Positions 53,736 to 62,712 of a DNA stretch of 64,000 bases are shown here, piece after piece. The position numbers were made by a program, and so were the translations under genes. The number at the start of each line of letters is the position of its first letter. Position 1 is the stretch's first letter. This DNA is from an uncultured Acidobacteriota bacterium (lineage in GTDB: Bacteria > Acidobacteriota > Terriglobia > Bryobacterales > Bryobacteraceae), in contig CADECY010000005.1 in the NCBI GenBank assembly GCA_902825945.1, positions 1-64,000 of the forward strand, read 5' to 3'. Under the pieces are notes generated by a model that saw nothing but the letters and a program-made list of their open reading frames with translations, ran no database searches and was not told the origin of the DNA.

Positions 53736-54083
53736 CTACCCGGCCGGCCGAACCGGCCGCACCTTGCCAGTCCGGATCTCCCGGACTTCGACGATCTCGG
53801 TCGCACGCCATACGCCGTCGGGCGCCAGGCATTGCGCCTCGATCCAGTGATCGTGTTCATCGTCCGTATAGATCCGGAAAACTGGTGGCAACCGGAAGCG
53901 GTCTCGATGCGCCGGAGATAGTTTGCTCTCCTCGCCTTCGGCGTGATCGCCCGCGGCCGGCGATCCCTGCGACCAGACCAGAAGCCCGCAAGGGCCGTCC
54001 TTGCCCTGCCAGCCGGAGAGTTCATCTCCACAAGCCGGGCAATACAAGGCCGGATCCGGAACATAGTGATCGAACATCCCCAC
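53736..54083 (-). CDS. Small zinc-ribbon-like protein of unknown function
   Basis: The 115-residue protein starts MGMFDHYVPDPALYCPACGD and has one CxxC knuckle (ALYCPACG). Further Cys appear in KDGPCGLLVW and EAQCLAPDG, enough to form a zinc site. The remainder has acidic and aromatic segments (FRIYTDDEHDHWIEAQCL). I do not recognise a family. It is convergent with the sulfatase, leaving 2 bp between stops, and upstream of the propeller glycosidase on the other side. Confidence 0.7.
   Translation of the reverse strand: MGMFDHYVPDPALYCPACGDELSGWQGKDGPCGLLVWSQGSPAAGDHAEGEESKLSPAHRDRFRLPPVFRIYTDDEHDHWIEAQCLAPDGVWRATEIVEVREIRTGKVRPVRPAG
53741..53759. terminator. GC-rich hairpin between convergent genes
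   Basis: CGGCCGG (53741-53747) and CCGGCCG (53753-53759) form a 7-bp stem just past the sulfatase stop, inside the last codons of the zinc-ribbon gene. No T-run follows, so intrinsic termination is uncertain. Confidence 0.3.
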
Positions 54084-54114
54084 GCATCACCGCCAGCGAA
54101 CGCGCAACGCCACA

Positions 54115-55572
54115 TCAGGCCCCATCGGTGAAGCGGACCGAGTAAAGGTCCGCATCCTTGAGCCGGAACCTGACGCGGACAGGCCGCGCGGACAGCTTCG
54201 ATCCCGCACTCTTGGAGGGCGGCCGGATTTGCACCGCCTTCTCGATTTCGTCGCCGTAGATCACTGGCGTATCGTCGATCGAGAGTCCGGGATGCGGCTG
54301 GCCGTTTTCGTCGAGCACCTCGTATCGAATGCTTCCCGCCGCTGAAGTCGCGAAGTTCAGGACCATCCGCGAGCTCTCCATGTAGAAGGGGCGCGTCAAC
54401 AGTTCGCCGCCGCCGTAGCCCGCGTTCACGCTCACGAAGCCGTCGGTGCGCAGCGTCATCCGCTCCACGTGACAACTGGGGAAGTTGTAGTGGCGCTGCA
54501 CGTAAATCGAGATCTGATCGGGCGCCGTGGGCACCACGCCCGTCATCACCATATTGGTGCGATGGACCCAATTGCGCGGATCGCGCCCGGGACGGATGAA
54601 GGCCTCCATGAACCGCCGGTCCCAGTGAACGCCGTCGCGCGTCGTCATGAAGACGGACTCCGAGATTCCCTCAATCGGCTGCCCGGATGGCGGTACGCGC
54701 CAATTGACATAGCGTTTCGGAAAGGCGAGATAAATCTGCGGAGCACGGAAGTACGGAGTAGTTCCGTTCGTGTAGAGCTGCTCTTTGGGTGTGCTTCCGT
54801 AGTCCGCCCAAACGCCCGCGGACCAGTTGAGGAAATCCGCCGACTCGGACCGCTTGAGCGAACGAACACCCTGCACGAAGTCGCGATAGATGCAGACGTA
54901 GCGGCCGAGCCGCTGATCGTGGAAGGCCACGTTCAGGGAATCGAATGCGCCATCGGTGATGATCGGCTCCTTGCGGATCAGTTCCCACTTCACGCCGTCG
55001 GCAGATCGCCAGGCGAACAACTTCCGGTTGCCGCCAACCGCTTTGTACTGATCGGCGCCCGAAGCGGTTGGATCGCGAAACGGCGCGAAATTGTGCGAAC
55101 CGTCACCGGTCCAGACGATGTTGTTCTTCTTCGACCCGCCATACGCGTAGAGCCCCACCTCGGGCCGCGTGAAGTTGTGGCCGTCGCGCGACTCCGCGTA
55201 ACAAGTGTGGCCGTCATTCTTCACGCCGGCACTCTCGCCCGGCAGCAGCAATTTGGGATTGGTGTACTCGGGCAGATTCCAGCCGCGATAGTACATCCGG
55301 TAGAGCGGCCCGTCTTTGAAGATGGTGCCGTACAGGCTGACATTGCCTTCCCACGCCTTGTCGAACGTGATGACGCGGCCCGCGGAAACAGGCTCATGCA
55401 TCCGGAGGGAGGCCCCGCGCAGCGATTCGATGAAATAGCCGTCCACGAAAAGTTGCAGGTCCGAACCGATGCGAAGCGGCTCGGACGACGCGGCCGCGGC
55501 AGCACGGCGAACGGCAAGTACAGGCAGAGGCGAAGCGAGGAGTTGTCGTCGGGTCATGGCGGAAAATCGCAT
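54115..55572 (-). CDS. Secreted propeller glycosidase-like protein (paralogue of the gene at 22855)
   Basis: The 485-residue protein has leader MTRRQLLASPLPVLAVRRAA after five extra residues. The motif IGSDLQLFVDGYFIESLRG parallels DTGRQLFVDDYLIENTT in the protein at 22855. RMYYRGWN, SRDGHNFTRPEVGLYAYGG, WRSADGVKWELI and VFMTTRDGVHWDRRF mark propeller blades. The C-terminal SIRYEVLDENGQPHPGLSID and PVRVRFRLKDADLYSVRF match the beta-sandwich of the paralogue. GH32/43-like folds cleave oligosaccharides, but the reaction is unproven. It lies near a sulfatase. Confidence 0.8.
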   Translation of the reverse strand: MRFSAMTRRQLLASPLPVLAVRRAAAAASSEPLRIGSDLQLFVDGYFIESLRGASLRMHEPVSAGRVITFDKAWEGNVSLYGTIFKDGPLYRMYYRGWNLPEYTNPKLLLPGESAGVKNDGHTCYAESRDGHNFTRPEVGLYAYGGSKKNNIVWTGDGSHNFAPFRDPTASGADQYKAVGGNRKLFAWRSADGVKWELIRKEPIITDGAFDSLNVAFHDQRLGRYVCIYRDFVQGVRSLKRSESADFLNWSAGVWADYGSTPKEQLYTNGTTPYFRAPQIYLAFPKRYVNWRVPPSGQPIEGISESVFMTTRDGVHWDRRFMEAFIRPGRDPRNWVHRTNMVMTGVVPTAPDQISIYVQRHYNFPSCHVERMTLRTDGFVSVNAGYGGGELLTRPFYMESSRMVLNFATSAAGSIRYEVLDENGQPHPGLSIDDTPVIYGDEIEKAVQIRPPSKSAGSKLSARPVRVRFRLKDADLYSVRFTDGA

Positions 55573-55618
55573 CGTACATCATTCCGCGAAACAAGCGCGC
55601 GAATCGGACGCGGGCAAT

Positions 55619-56356
55619 CTACCGGACGCCGATATGCAATGCAACGATGCCGAAGGTCATTCGCTCGAATCGGACGTTCGAGAATCCAGCCCGCCGCATC
55701 TCTTCCGCCAACTCCGGCGCGCCCGGAAACTTCCGCACCGATTCAGGCAGGTATCTGTACGCGTCGGGATTCGGCGAAAGCGCCGCGCCGATGCGCGGCA
55801 GCACCTTCAGCGAGTAGAAGTTGTAGAACGCGCGGAACATGGCGTTCGGCGGAGTGGAGAACTCGAGGATCGCCGCCTGTCCTCCGGGCTTGAGCACCCG
55901 AAGCATCTCGCTGAGTCCTGCGCGATAGTTGACCAGGTTGCGGAACCCGAACGAGCAGGTCACCAGATCGAGCGAGCCGGCGGCGATCGGGAGGCGCATC
56001 GCGTCCGCCTCGAACACCGGCGAGGGAAGCGAGCGGGCCGCAACCTTCCGGCTGGCTTCACGCAACATCTGGTGCGAGAAGTCGCTGCCGAAGACCCGTG
56101 ATGCTGTCGCGCGCTGAAGGGCGATCGTCAGGTCGCCGCTGCCGCAGCACAAATCCACCACGCGCGCGCCAGTCCGCGAGAGCACCGGCCGCAGCTCACG
56201 AACGGTGCGCCAACGCCAGTACTTGTCGATGTTCATCGACAGCAGGTGATTCAGCAGGTCATACCGGGGCGCCACGCCATCGAACATGCGCCTCACGAAG
56301 CGCGCGATCTGCTCCTCGCCCTCGATCCCTTGCGGCGTCGTGCCGGTGGCGCTCAT
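55619..56356 (-). CDS. menG: Demethylmenaquinone/ubiquinone methyltransferase UbiE/MenG
   Basis: The 245-residue methyltransferase has FDGVAPRYDLLNHLLSMNID, VVDLCCGSGDLTIALQRA, SDFSHQMLREASRKVA, DLVTCSFGFRNLVNYRAGLS and LRVLKPGGQAAILEFSTPP, the standard UbiE signatures. In an acidobacterium the substrate is most likely demethylmenaquinone. The ATG lies inside the 3' end of aroB (4-bp overlap), so it is co-translated with aroB, an odd but plausible pairing because both serve chorismate-derived quinone synthesis. Confidence 0.94.
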   Translation of the reverse strand: MSATGTTPQGIEGEEQIARFVRRMFDGVAPRYDLLNHLLSMNIDKYWRWRTVRELRPVLSRTGARVVDLCCGSGDLTIALQRATASRVFGSDFSHQMLREASRKVAARSLPSPVFEADAMRLPIAAGSLDLVTCSFGFRNLVNYRAGLSEMLRVLKPGGQAAILEFSTPPNAMFRAFYNFYSLKVLPRIGAALSPNPDAYRYLPESVRKFPGAPELAEEMRRAGFSNVRFERMTFGIVALHIGVR

Positions 56357-57444
56357 CGGGCGCGTACCGACTCGCCGAGCGCTGTTTCGGTGGCGCGCAT
56401 CACCAGCGCCGGATCCACATCGCTCGTAATCTTCACCTCACCGATTCCCGCGGGCAGCACGAAGTGGACCCGGCCCTGAATGGTCTTCTTGTCGCTCACC
56501 AGCCGGTTCATCAAGCTCGACGCCTCGATACCATCGAGCGGTGGAATCGGACCGTAGGAATCGATGCACGAGATGATGCGCCGGTGATCGCCATCGCTCA
56601 ACAAGCCCATGTCGAGTCCGAGATGGCTCACCGCGCGCATGCCGAACGCGACAGCCTCACCATGCAGCAGGCGCGAGTAAGCAGTCTCGGCCTCGAGCGC
56701 GTGCCCGATCGTGTGCCCGAAATTCAGAATGCGGCGAAGGTCCCCTTCCTTCTCGTCCGCCGAGACCACTTCGGCTTTGATCCGCACCGATTCGGCGATG
56801 ATCTCCTCGACTACGTCCGGATCGAGTGCGAGCACCTTGCGATGATCGTGCGCCAGCCAGTCGAACAGCCGCGGACTGCGAATGATCCCCGTTTTGATCA
56901 CCTCGTAGAGCCCGGCGCGATACTCCCGTTCGGGCAACGTGGCGAGCACATCGGGATCGATCAGCACGGCAAGCGGCTGATGAAACGCGCCGATCAGATT
57001 CTTGCCACCCACCAGATTGGCGCCCGTTTTTCCGCCGATCGAAGCGTCCACTTGCGCGAGAAGCGTCGTGGGAATTTGGATCACCGGAATGCCGCGCATG
57101 AAGATCGCAGCCAGGAATCCGCCCAGATCGCCCACGATGCCGCCGCCGCACGCGATCACCAGACTCGAGCGATCGGCCCCCTGGGCGAGCATCTGATCGG
57201 CGAGATCCTCCACTTCACCGAGCCGTTTGCGCTCCTCTCCGCCCGGGAAAAACAGCGGATGAAAGGCACGCTTGCCGAGCGCCGCGGTGATGCGATGACC
57301 GTGCAGTTCCCATACATCCTCGGTCGTCACCACGAACAATCTGCCCGCTTTCGCCGGAATGTGTTGAGCCAAGGAGCCGATCGCTCCGCGGTTCACGATG
57401 CAGTCATAACGCGCGCCCGGCGTGCGGACGGTGAAAGAGGGCAT
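56353..57444 (-). CDS. aroB: 3-dehydroquinate synthase AroB
   Basis: The 363-residue NAD+-dependent enzyme has ACGGGIVGDLGGFLAAIFMR, IPTTLLAQVDASIGGKTGAN, AGLYEVIKTGIIRSPRLFD, RRILNFGHTIGHALEAETAY and HGEAVAFGMRA, the usual NAD and metal sites (Glu, His, His). It converts DAHP to 3-dehydroquinate in the shikimate pathway. ATG 57444 matches the family start (MPSFTVRTPGARYDCIV). The frame continues upstream but overlaps nadB. It is divergent from nadB with only 14-22 bp between starts. Confidence 0.95.
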   Translation of the reverse strand: MPSFTVRTPGARYDCIVNRGAIGSLAQHIPAKAGRLFVVTTEDVWELHGHRITAALGKRAFHPLFFPGGEERKRLGEVEDLADQMLAQGADRSSLVIACGGGIVGDLGGFLAAIFMRGIPVIQIPTTLLAQVDASIGGKTGANLVGGKNLIGAFHQPLAVLIDPDVLATLPEREYRAGLYEVIKTGIIRSPRLFDWLAHDHRKVLALDPDVVEEIIAESVRIKAEVVSADEKEGDLRRILNFGHTIGHALEAETAYSRLLHGEAVAFGMRAVSHLGLDMGLLSDGDHRRIISCIDSYGPIPPLDGIEASSLMNRLVSDKKTIQGRVHFVLPAGIGEVKITSDVDPALVMRATETALGESVRAR

Positions 57445-57466
57445 AAACAAGTTGTAACATGGGGAC

Positions 57467-59050
57467 ATCGCGACCCCGAACTCAGCCGTTCTTTCCCCCG
57501 ATTTCCTCGTCATCGGCGCCGGCGTGGCTGGCCTTCGCGCCGCCGTCGAACTGGCGCCCGCCGGACAGGTTCTGGTACTGGCCAAGGACAAGCCGAACGA
57601 ATCGTCCTCGCAGTATGCGCAGGGCGGAATCGCCGCGGCCATCTCCGACGAGGATGAAGTGGCGCTGCACGAGCAGGACACTCTCGTCGCGGGCGATGGA
57701 TTGTGCGATCCGGACGCGGTGCGCGTGCTCGTTCAGGAAGGTCCGCGCGTCATCGACGAACTGCTCGAATGGGGCGCAGCCTTCGATCGTGACGGGGCCA
57801 AGCTGAGTTTCGGCCGCGAGGGCGCGCACTCCCGCAACCGGATCCTGCACGCGCAGGGCGACTCCACCGGCCGCGAAATCCTGCGATCGCTGTGGCAGAG
57901 GGCGACCTCGTTTCCGAGTGTCCGCATGCTCAACTTCACCGCGATCACCGAACTGCTCGAATCCGACGGCGTGATCGCGGGCGCGCTCGCCTACGACGCC
58001 TGGACCGGCCAATCGGTCGAGATCTCCGCCCGCGGCGTGCTCCTGGCCACAGGCGGACTCGGCCGCGTCTATTCGGCAACCACCAATCCCGATGTCGCCA
58101 CCGGCGATGGAATCGGACTCGCCTATCGCGCGGGCGCCGAAGTGAGCGACATCGAGTTCGTGCAGTTTCACCCCACGGCGCTTTATCTGCCGGGCGCGCC
58201 GTGCTTCCTGTTGTCGGAAGCGTTGCGCGGGGAAGGCGCCTATCTGCGGAACGCCGATGGCGAGCGTTTCATGCATCGCTACCACGCGCAGGAAGAACTG
58301 GCTCCTCGCGACGTCGTGTCGCGCTCGATGGTGCTCGAAATGCTGCGCACCGGCAAACACTCGATCTCGCTCGATCTGACGCACCTTGCGCCTGAACGCG
58401 TCCGCAAGTTTCCGCGCATCTACGAAACCTGCCTGAGTTATGGGATCGACCTCTGCAAGCAGCCCGCGCCCGTGCATCCGGCGGCGCACTACGCGATGGG
58501 CGGTGTGCGAACCGATCACGACGGACGCACCACTGTCGACCGCCTGTTCGCCGCCGGCGAGGTCGCGAGCACCGGGGTTCACGGCGCCAATCGCCTAGCC
58601 AGCAACTCGCTCCTCGAGGGTTTGGTCTTCGGAGCCCGTGCCGGCCACGCGATGCTCGACCTGGCCGCCGCGCGCCGCCTGATGCCCGAACGCGTCCGGC
58701 CGACCTTGTTCCCTGGAATCGCCGAGACCGATCTGCGCGCTCTTACATGGTCGAAAGCAGGAATCGTGCGAGACGCTGATGGACTGCGTGAGATGCTCCA
58801 CCGTTTGCAGGACGTGCCGTGGCTGCCGCATCCGGCCAACGCGACGCGTGTCGAATGCGAGGTCCGCAACATGCACCTGGTGGCGACGCTGATCGCACGT
58901 TGCGCGCTCGCGCGCGAAGAAAGCCGCGGCGCGCACACACGGACGGATTTTCCGGAGAAGCGCGTCGAGTTTCAAAAACACTCAGTGGCGAAGAAGGGCA
59001 ATCTCGAAGTGGTGTTCCGGGCCCTGTCGGGAGCCGTGGCCGCAGGTTAG
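57467..59050 (+). CDS. nadB: L-aspartate oxidase NadB, 5' end abnormal
   Basis: The roughly 527-residue flavoprotein has the FAD Rossmann motif DFLVIGAGVAGLRAAVELAP, SSQYAQGGIAAAISDEDEVA, SDIEFVQFHPTALYLPGAP, HYAMGGVRTDHDGRTTVDRL and GVHGANRLASNSLLEGLVFG. It oxidises L-aspartate to iminoaspartate for NAD synthesis. In this frame no ATG, GTG or TTG precedes the Rossmann motif. The first GTG (57524) lies inside it. I placed the start at ATC 57467 (ATPNSAVLSPDFLVIG). Alternatively ATG 57459 is joined through one missing C in the CCCCC run (57495-57499). nadA and nadC are not nearby. Confidence 0.85.
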   Translation: MATPNSAVLSPDFLVIGAGVAGLRAAVELAPAGQVLVLAKDKPNESSSQYAQGGIAAAISDEDEVALHEQDTLVAGDGLCDPDAVRVLVQEGPRVIDELLEWGAAFDRDGAKLSFGREGAHSRNRILHAQGDSTGREILRSLWQRATSFPSVRMLNFTAITELLESDGVIAGALAYDAWTGQSVEISARGVLLATGGLGRVYSATTNPDVATGDGIGLAYRAGAEVSDIEFVQFHPTALYLPGAPCFLLSEALRGEGAYLRNADGERFMHRYHAQEELAPRDVVSRSMVLEMLRTGKHSISLDLTHLAPERVRKFPRIYETCLSYGIDLCKQPAPVHPAAHYAMGGVRTDHDGRTTVDRLFAAGEVASTGVHGANRLASNSLLEGLVFGARAGHAMLDLAAARRLMPERVRPTLFPGIAETDLRALTWSKAGIVRDADGLREMLHRLQDVPWLPHPANATRVECEVRNMHLVATLIARCALAREESRGAHTRTDFPEKRVEFQKHSVAKKGNLEVVFRALSGAVAAG

Positions 59051-59064
59051 CATAGCAGCGTAAG

Positions 59065-59093
59065 TTGACCCTGAGCGAACGGTGTTATATGCT
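59065..59093 (+). promoter_or_regulatory. Promoter of the large TonB-dependent receptor gene
   Basis: TTGACC (59065-59070) and TATGCT (59088-59093) are exactly 17 bp apart, a good sigma70-type pair. A GGAGG follows at 59116-59120, six bases before the ATG at 59127, giving a leader of about 27 bases. Confidence 0.6.
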
Positions 59094-59126
59094 GCGCCCA
59101 GCCGACATTCTCGGCGGAGGGATATC

Positions 59127-62100
59127 ATGACGCAGTTTTCCCCTTCTTCCACGGTCGCGCGCCTGATCACGTTGGCGGCCTTCACCGTGCTGCTCCCCGA
59201 AAGGCTCTCAGCGCAGGTCCTCTACGGCTCCGTAACGGGAACGGTCACCGACGAGACCGGGTCCGTGATTCCGAACTCGAGCATCTCTCTCGTCAATGAC
59301 GAAACCGGCCTCCAGCGCCGGGCCAATACGGACGCGGGCGGAATCTACCGGATTCTTGACCTCCCACAAGGGACCTACACATTGGAAGCGTCCGCCACCG
59401 GCTTCCGGCCGCTCAAGAAGACGAGGATCACCGTGGTGATCGGGCAGGTGAACGCGCAGGACGTGCAACTGACGGTCGGTTCAACCGCGCAAGAGATCAC
59501 GATCGAGGGTTCCGCCGCGGTCCTGCAGACGCAGAAGGCCGACGTGCGCACCGAGATCAGCGGTCAGGCAATTCGCAACCTGCCGCTCAACGTCTACCGG
59601 AATTTCCAGGCGGTCACGCTGCTCGCGCCGGGCGTCTTCTCCATCTCCGCGATCGCGGACACCTATCCGAACGGTCTGGCGAGTGGCCCGGAACGCTCGC
59701 TCAGCGTCTTCTCCAACGGACTCCCTTCCCGCATCAACAACAATCGAGTCGACGGCGCCACCAGCATCAACATCTTCCTGCCCGACCACATGCTGATCGT
59801 CCCGCCGGCGGAGACGATCCAGGAGGTGAACGTGCAGACAGCGAGCTACAGCGTCGACAAGGGGTTGACGGCCGGCGCGGCGACCGATGTCGTCACCAAG
59901 TCGGGCACCAACGAATTTCACGGTTCGCTCTACGCCTTCCACACCAACAATGCGCTGGTCGCACGCAACTTCTTCGACTTCAATCCGCGCAAGGGAAAGC
60001 GGATTCACAACAACGAAGGAGTGACGGCCGGCGGGCCAATCGTCCGCCAAAAGCTCTTCTTCTTTGGAAACTGGGACGGTTACTTCGAGCGGAAGAGCAC
60101 CGCCGGTAACGGACTGCTGCCGCCGCTCGACTACCGCCGGGGCGACTATCGCTCGGCGCTCGGCGTCCCTCTATTCGACAGCCGCGGCGCACCGGTCAAT
60201 GTCTGCACCACGGAAGGCGGCACGACGCAACTACGCGAAGGCATGATCTTCGACCCCTTGACGGGCAATGCCACGAACGGCACCGGACGTTGCGCCTTCG
60301 CTCACAACGGCCAACTCAACGTGCTTCCGCCCAACCGGTTGAACGCGGGCGCGCAGAAGTTCTGGCCCCGTCTTCGTGAGCCGCGCATCGCCGGACCCGT
60401 GACCCGGAACACGCCGTTCAACGATTTCTTCACCACCGATCCGCGATTCAATCGCAACATCGCGATCGCGAAAGTCGACTGGAACCGGAGCAATCGGCAC
60501 ACGATCTGGGGCAAGTGGAACTTGCAGGATTCGATGGTGAACACCCCGATGGAGTTCGGTGAGGCGGGCGGAAGCGCGGGCTTCCGGGGCGATATCGTCA
60601 CGCAGATCGCTACGATCGGGCACACGTGGACTCTGTCACCCACGGTCGTGGTGACCGGACACTTCGGGATCGCGCGTCAGAAGACCGACACGATCGCCGG
60701 CAACTCGGGCGAGCCGCTCGGAAAGACGGTCCTCGGAGTTCCGGGAATGAACGAGCCGCTGTCGGACCCGCGCTACACCGGCATGCCGCGGCTCAACGTC
60801 TCTGGGTGGACCGCGCTCGGAAACGCCGACGGCAGCGTCCCCTACGTTCGCCGCGATTGGACCTTCACGATCTCGCAGAATTTGACCCACACGCGCGGAC
60901 GGCACGAGTTTCGTCTCGGTCTCGACGCGGGCGCGAACTATCTGAATCATTTCCAGCCCGAGCTTTGTTGCATGCGTGGATCGCTGGACTTCTCGCAAGG
61001 AATCACGTCGATCAACCTGCCCGCTAATGCGGCAACGCCGGCCAACGGCCAGTACATGGAGTTGTACACGTCGTCCACGCCGGGCCCCTCGAATTTCGCG
61101 GGACGCGGATTCTCCACCTTCCTGCAGAATTCCAGCGCGGCGTTCAATCTCGGACTGTTGAATCAAGCGCAGAAGAGCATCCAGTTCATCGATTTCAACG
61201 CGCATTCCTGGCAGTACGGCCTCTACTTCGGCGACCGCTTCAAGGCGACACAGAAGTTGACGCTCGATCTCGGCGTCCGCTGGGAGTACTATCCGATGGT
61301 CAGCCGTAGCGGACCGCAAACGTTCGAACGCTACGACCCCGACACCAACCTGCTGCTAATGGGAGGCATCGGCGGCAACCCGAGCCACCTCGGCATCACC
61401 ACGAGCAAACGTCTGTTCGCTCCGCGCGTGGGCATCGCTTATCGCGCCAACGACAACACGGCGATCCGGGTGGGATATGGTATCGCGTTCGACTCGATGC
61501 CGCTCGAGCGCCCTCTTCGCGGCTTTTATCCGATGGTGATCGCCGCTTCGTACTTCATCCCGTCCACTTTCGTGAGTGGCTTCCTGCCCTACACCAACTT
61601 CGACACGGGAATCCCCACTCTGCAAGGGCCCGACATCTCGAGCGGAAAGATCACACCCCCAGGCAATGTCGAGATCCATTTCATGCCGCCGGGTCAGTTC
61701 AAACGTGGCTACGTGCAATCGTGGAATTTCTCCGTGGAACGAAAGCTTCCGAAGGATGTTCTGGTCAATGTTGCCTACGTGGGCAACCGGTTCGTCCACG
61801 AAATGAACGGCCGTGACGTCAATGCCGCGCCGCTCGGAGCGGGCAGCGCGGGCCAGCCCCTCGCCAGATTCGGGCGCTTCATCACGACGCCCTCCTACGA
61901 AGGCTATCTGGATTCGAAATACCACTCGTTGCAGATCTCGGTGAATCGCCGCGCCGCCCGCGGACTCTATGTGCAAGGTGCCTATACGTGGTCACGCACG
62001 ATGGCCTATAGTGACGACAACACCTACGGCAACGCGCTGCGATTCAACTGTCCACCGTCGCCCGCTCTTCCGCGCGGATGCCTCGAACTCAACTACTCAC

Positions 62101-62693
62101 CCACGAGTTTCGACCGTGCGCACATGTTGAAGGCCGCCTTCGTTTGGGAGCTGCCATTCGGAGCCAAGCACGCGCTACGTTCTTCGTCCCACATCGTCAA
62201 CGCGATCATCGGCGGATGGCAGTTGAACGGCATCCTGACCGGCCTGACGGGCGCCCCGCTATTGATCAGCCAGAGCCGCAACGGACTCAATACCCCGGGC
62301 ACTCCGCAGAACCCCTATGTCGTCCGGCAGCCCGAGTACGTCAAGGCCGAAACGCGGTTCGACAACTTCAGCGGCATCTATTGGTTCAATCCCACGGCCT
62401 TCGTCCCCAACTTCACCGCTGACCAGATCGGCAATATTCCGCGCCGTGTATCGTGGCTGCGCGGACCCGGAGTGAATCAGTTGGATGCGAGCATCTTCCG
62501 CAACTTCCGCTGGAAGGAGCGATACGTCGTCGAGGCCCGCGTGGAAGCAATGAACGCCGGGAACTTCACGCACTTCGGCGATCCCAACACGGCATGCGCC
62601 GTCACCGGAAACGCGTGCCTGGGCGCGTTCGGGCAGATCCGCTCGGCATTCGGACAACGCATCGTTCAACTGGGCGCGGTGGTGCGGTTCTAG
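59127..62693 (+). CDS. TonB-dependent receptor, Oar-like, with N-terminal carboxypeptidase-regulatory-like domain
   Basis: The 1188-residue protein has signal region STVARLITLAAFTVLLPERL. A CarboxypepD_reg-like domain follows (GSVTGTVTDETGSVIPNSSI, IYRILDLPQGTYTLEASATG). The plug has RNLPLNVYRNFQAVTLLAPG, NRVDGATSINIFLPDHMLI and TDVVTKSGTNEFHGSLYAFH. The barrel ends IVQLGAVVRF. ATG 59127 has GGAGG six bases upstream, which decides it over the frame opening at 59082. Its own promoter and the following CocE-like gene suggest a separate uptake locus from the one at 45.9 kb. Confidence 0.93.
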   Translation: MTQFSPSSTVARLITLAAFTVLLPERLSAQVLYGSVTGTVTDETGSVIPNSSISLVNDETGLQRRANTDAGGIYRILDLPQGTYTLEASATGFRPLKKTRITVVIGQVNAQDVQLTVGSTAQEITIEGSAAVLQTQKADVRTEISGQAIRNLPLNVYRNFQAVTLLAPGVFSISAIADTYPNGLASGPERSLSVFSNGLPSRINNNRVDGATSINIFLPDHMLIVPPAETIQEVNVQTASYSVDKGLTAGAATDVVTKSGTNEFHGSLYAFHTNNALVARNFFDFNPRKGKRIHNNEGVTAGGPIVRQKLFFFGNWDGYFERKSTAGNGLLPPLDYRRGDYRSALGVPLFDSRGAPVNVCTTEGGTTQLREGMIFDPLTGNATNGTGRCAFAHNGQLNVLPPNRLNAGAQKFWPRLREPRIAGPVTRNTPFNDFFTTDPRFNRNIAIAKVDWNRSNRHTIWGKWNLQDSMVNTPMEFGEAGGSAGFRGDIVTQIATIGHTWTLSPTVVVTGHFGIARQKTDTIAGNSGEPLGKTVLGVPGMNEPLSDPRYTGMPRLNVSGWTALGNADGSVPYVRRDWTFTISQNLTHTRGRHEFRLGLDAGANYLNHFQPELCCMRGSLDFSQGITSINLPANAATPANGQYMELYTSSTPGPSNFAGRGFSTFLQNSSAAFNLGLLNQAQKSIQFIDFNAHSWQYGLYFGDRFKATQKLTLDLGVRWEYYPMVSRSGPQTFERYDPDTNLLLMGGIGGNPSHLGITTSKRLFAPRVGIAYRANDNTAIRVGYGIAFDSMPLERPLRGFYPMVIAASYFIPSTFVSGFLPYTNFDTGIPTLQGPDISSGKITPPGNVEIHFMPPGQFKRGYVQSWNFSVERKLPKDVLVNVAYVGNRFVHEMNGRDVNAAPLGAGSAGQPLARFGRFITTPSYEGYLDSKYHSLQISVNRRAARGLYVQGAYTWSRTMAYSDDNTYGNALRFNCPPSPALPRGCLELNYSPTSFDRAHMLKAAFVWELPFGAKHALRSSSHIVNAIIGGWQLNGILTGLTGAPLLISQSRNGLNTPGTPQNPYVVRQPEYVKAETRFDNFSGIYWFNPTAFVPNFTADQIGNIPRRVSWLRGPGVNQLDASIFRNFRWKERYVVEARVEAMNAGNFTHFGDPNTACAVTGNACLGAFGQIRSAFGQRIVQLGAVVRF

Positions 62694-62712
62694 ATGTGAT
62701 AGTCTCCACTCG

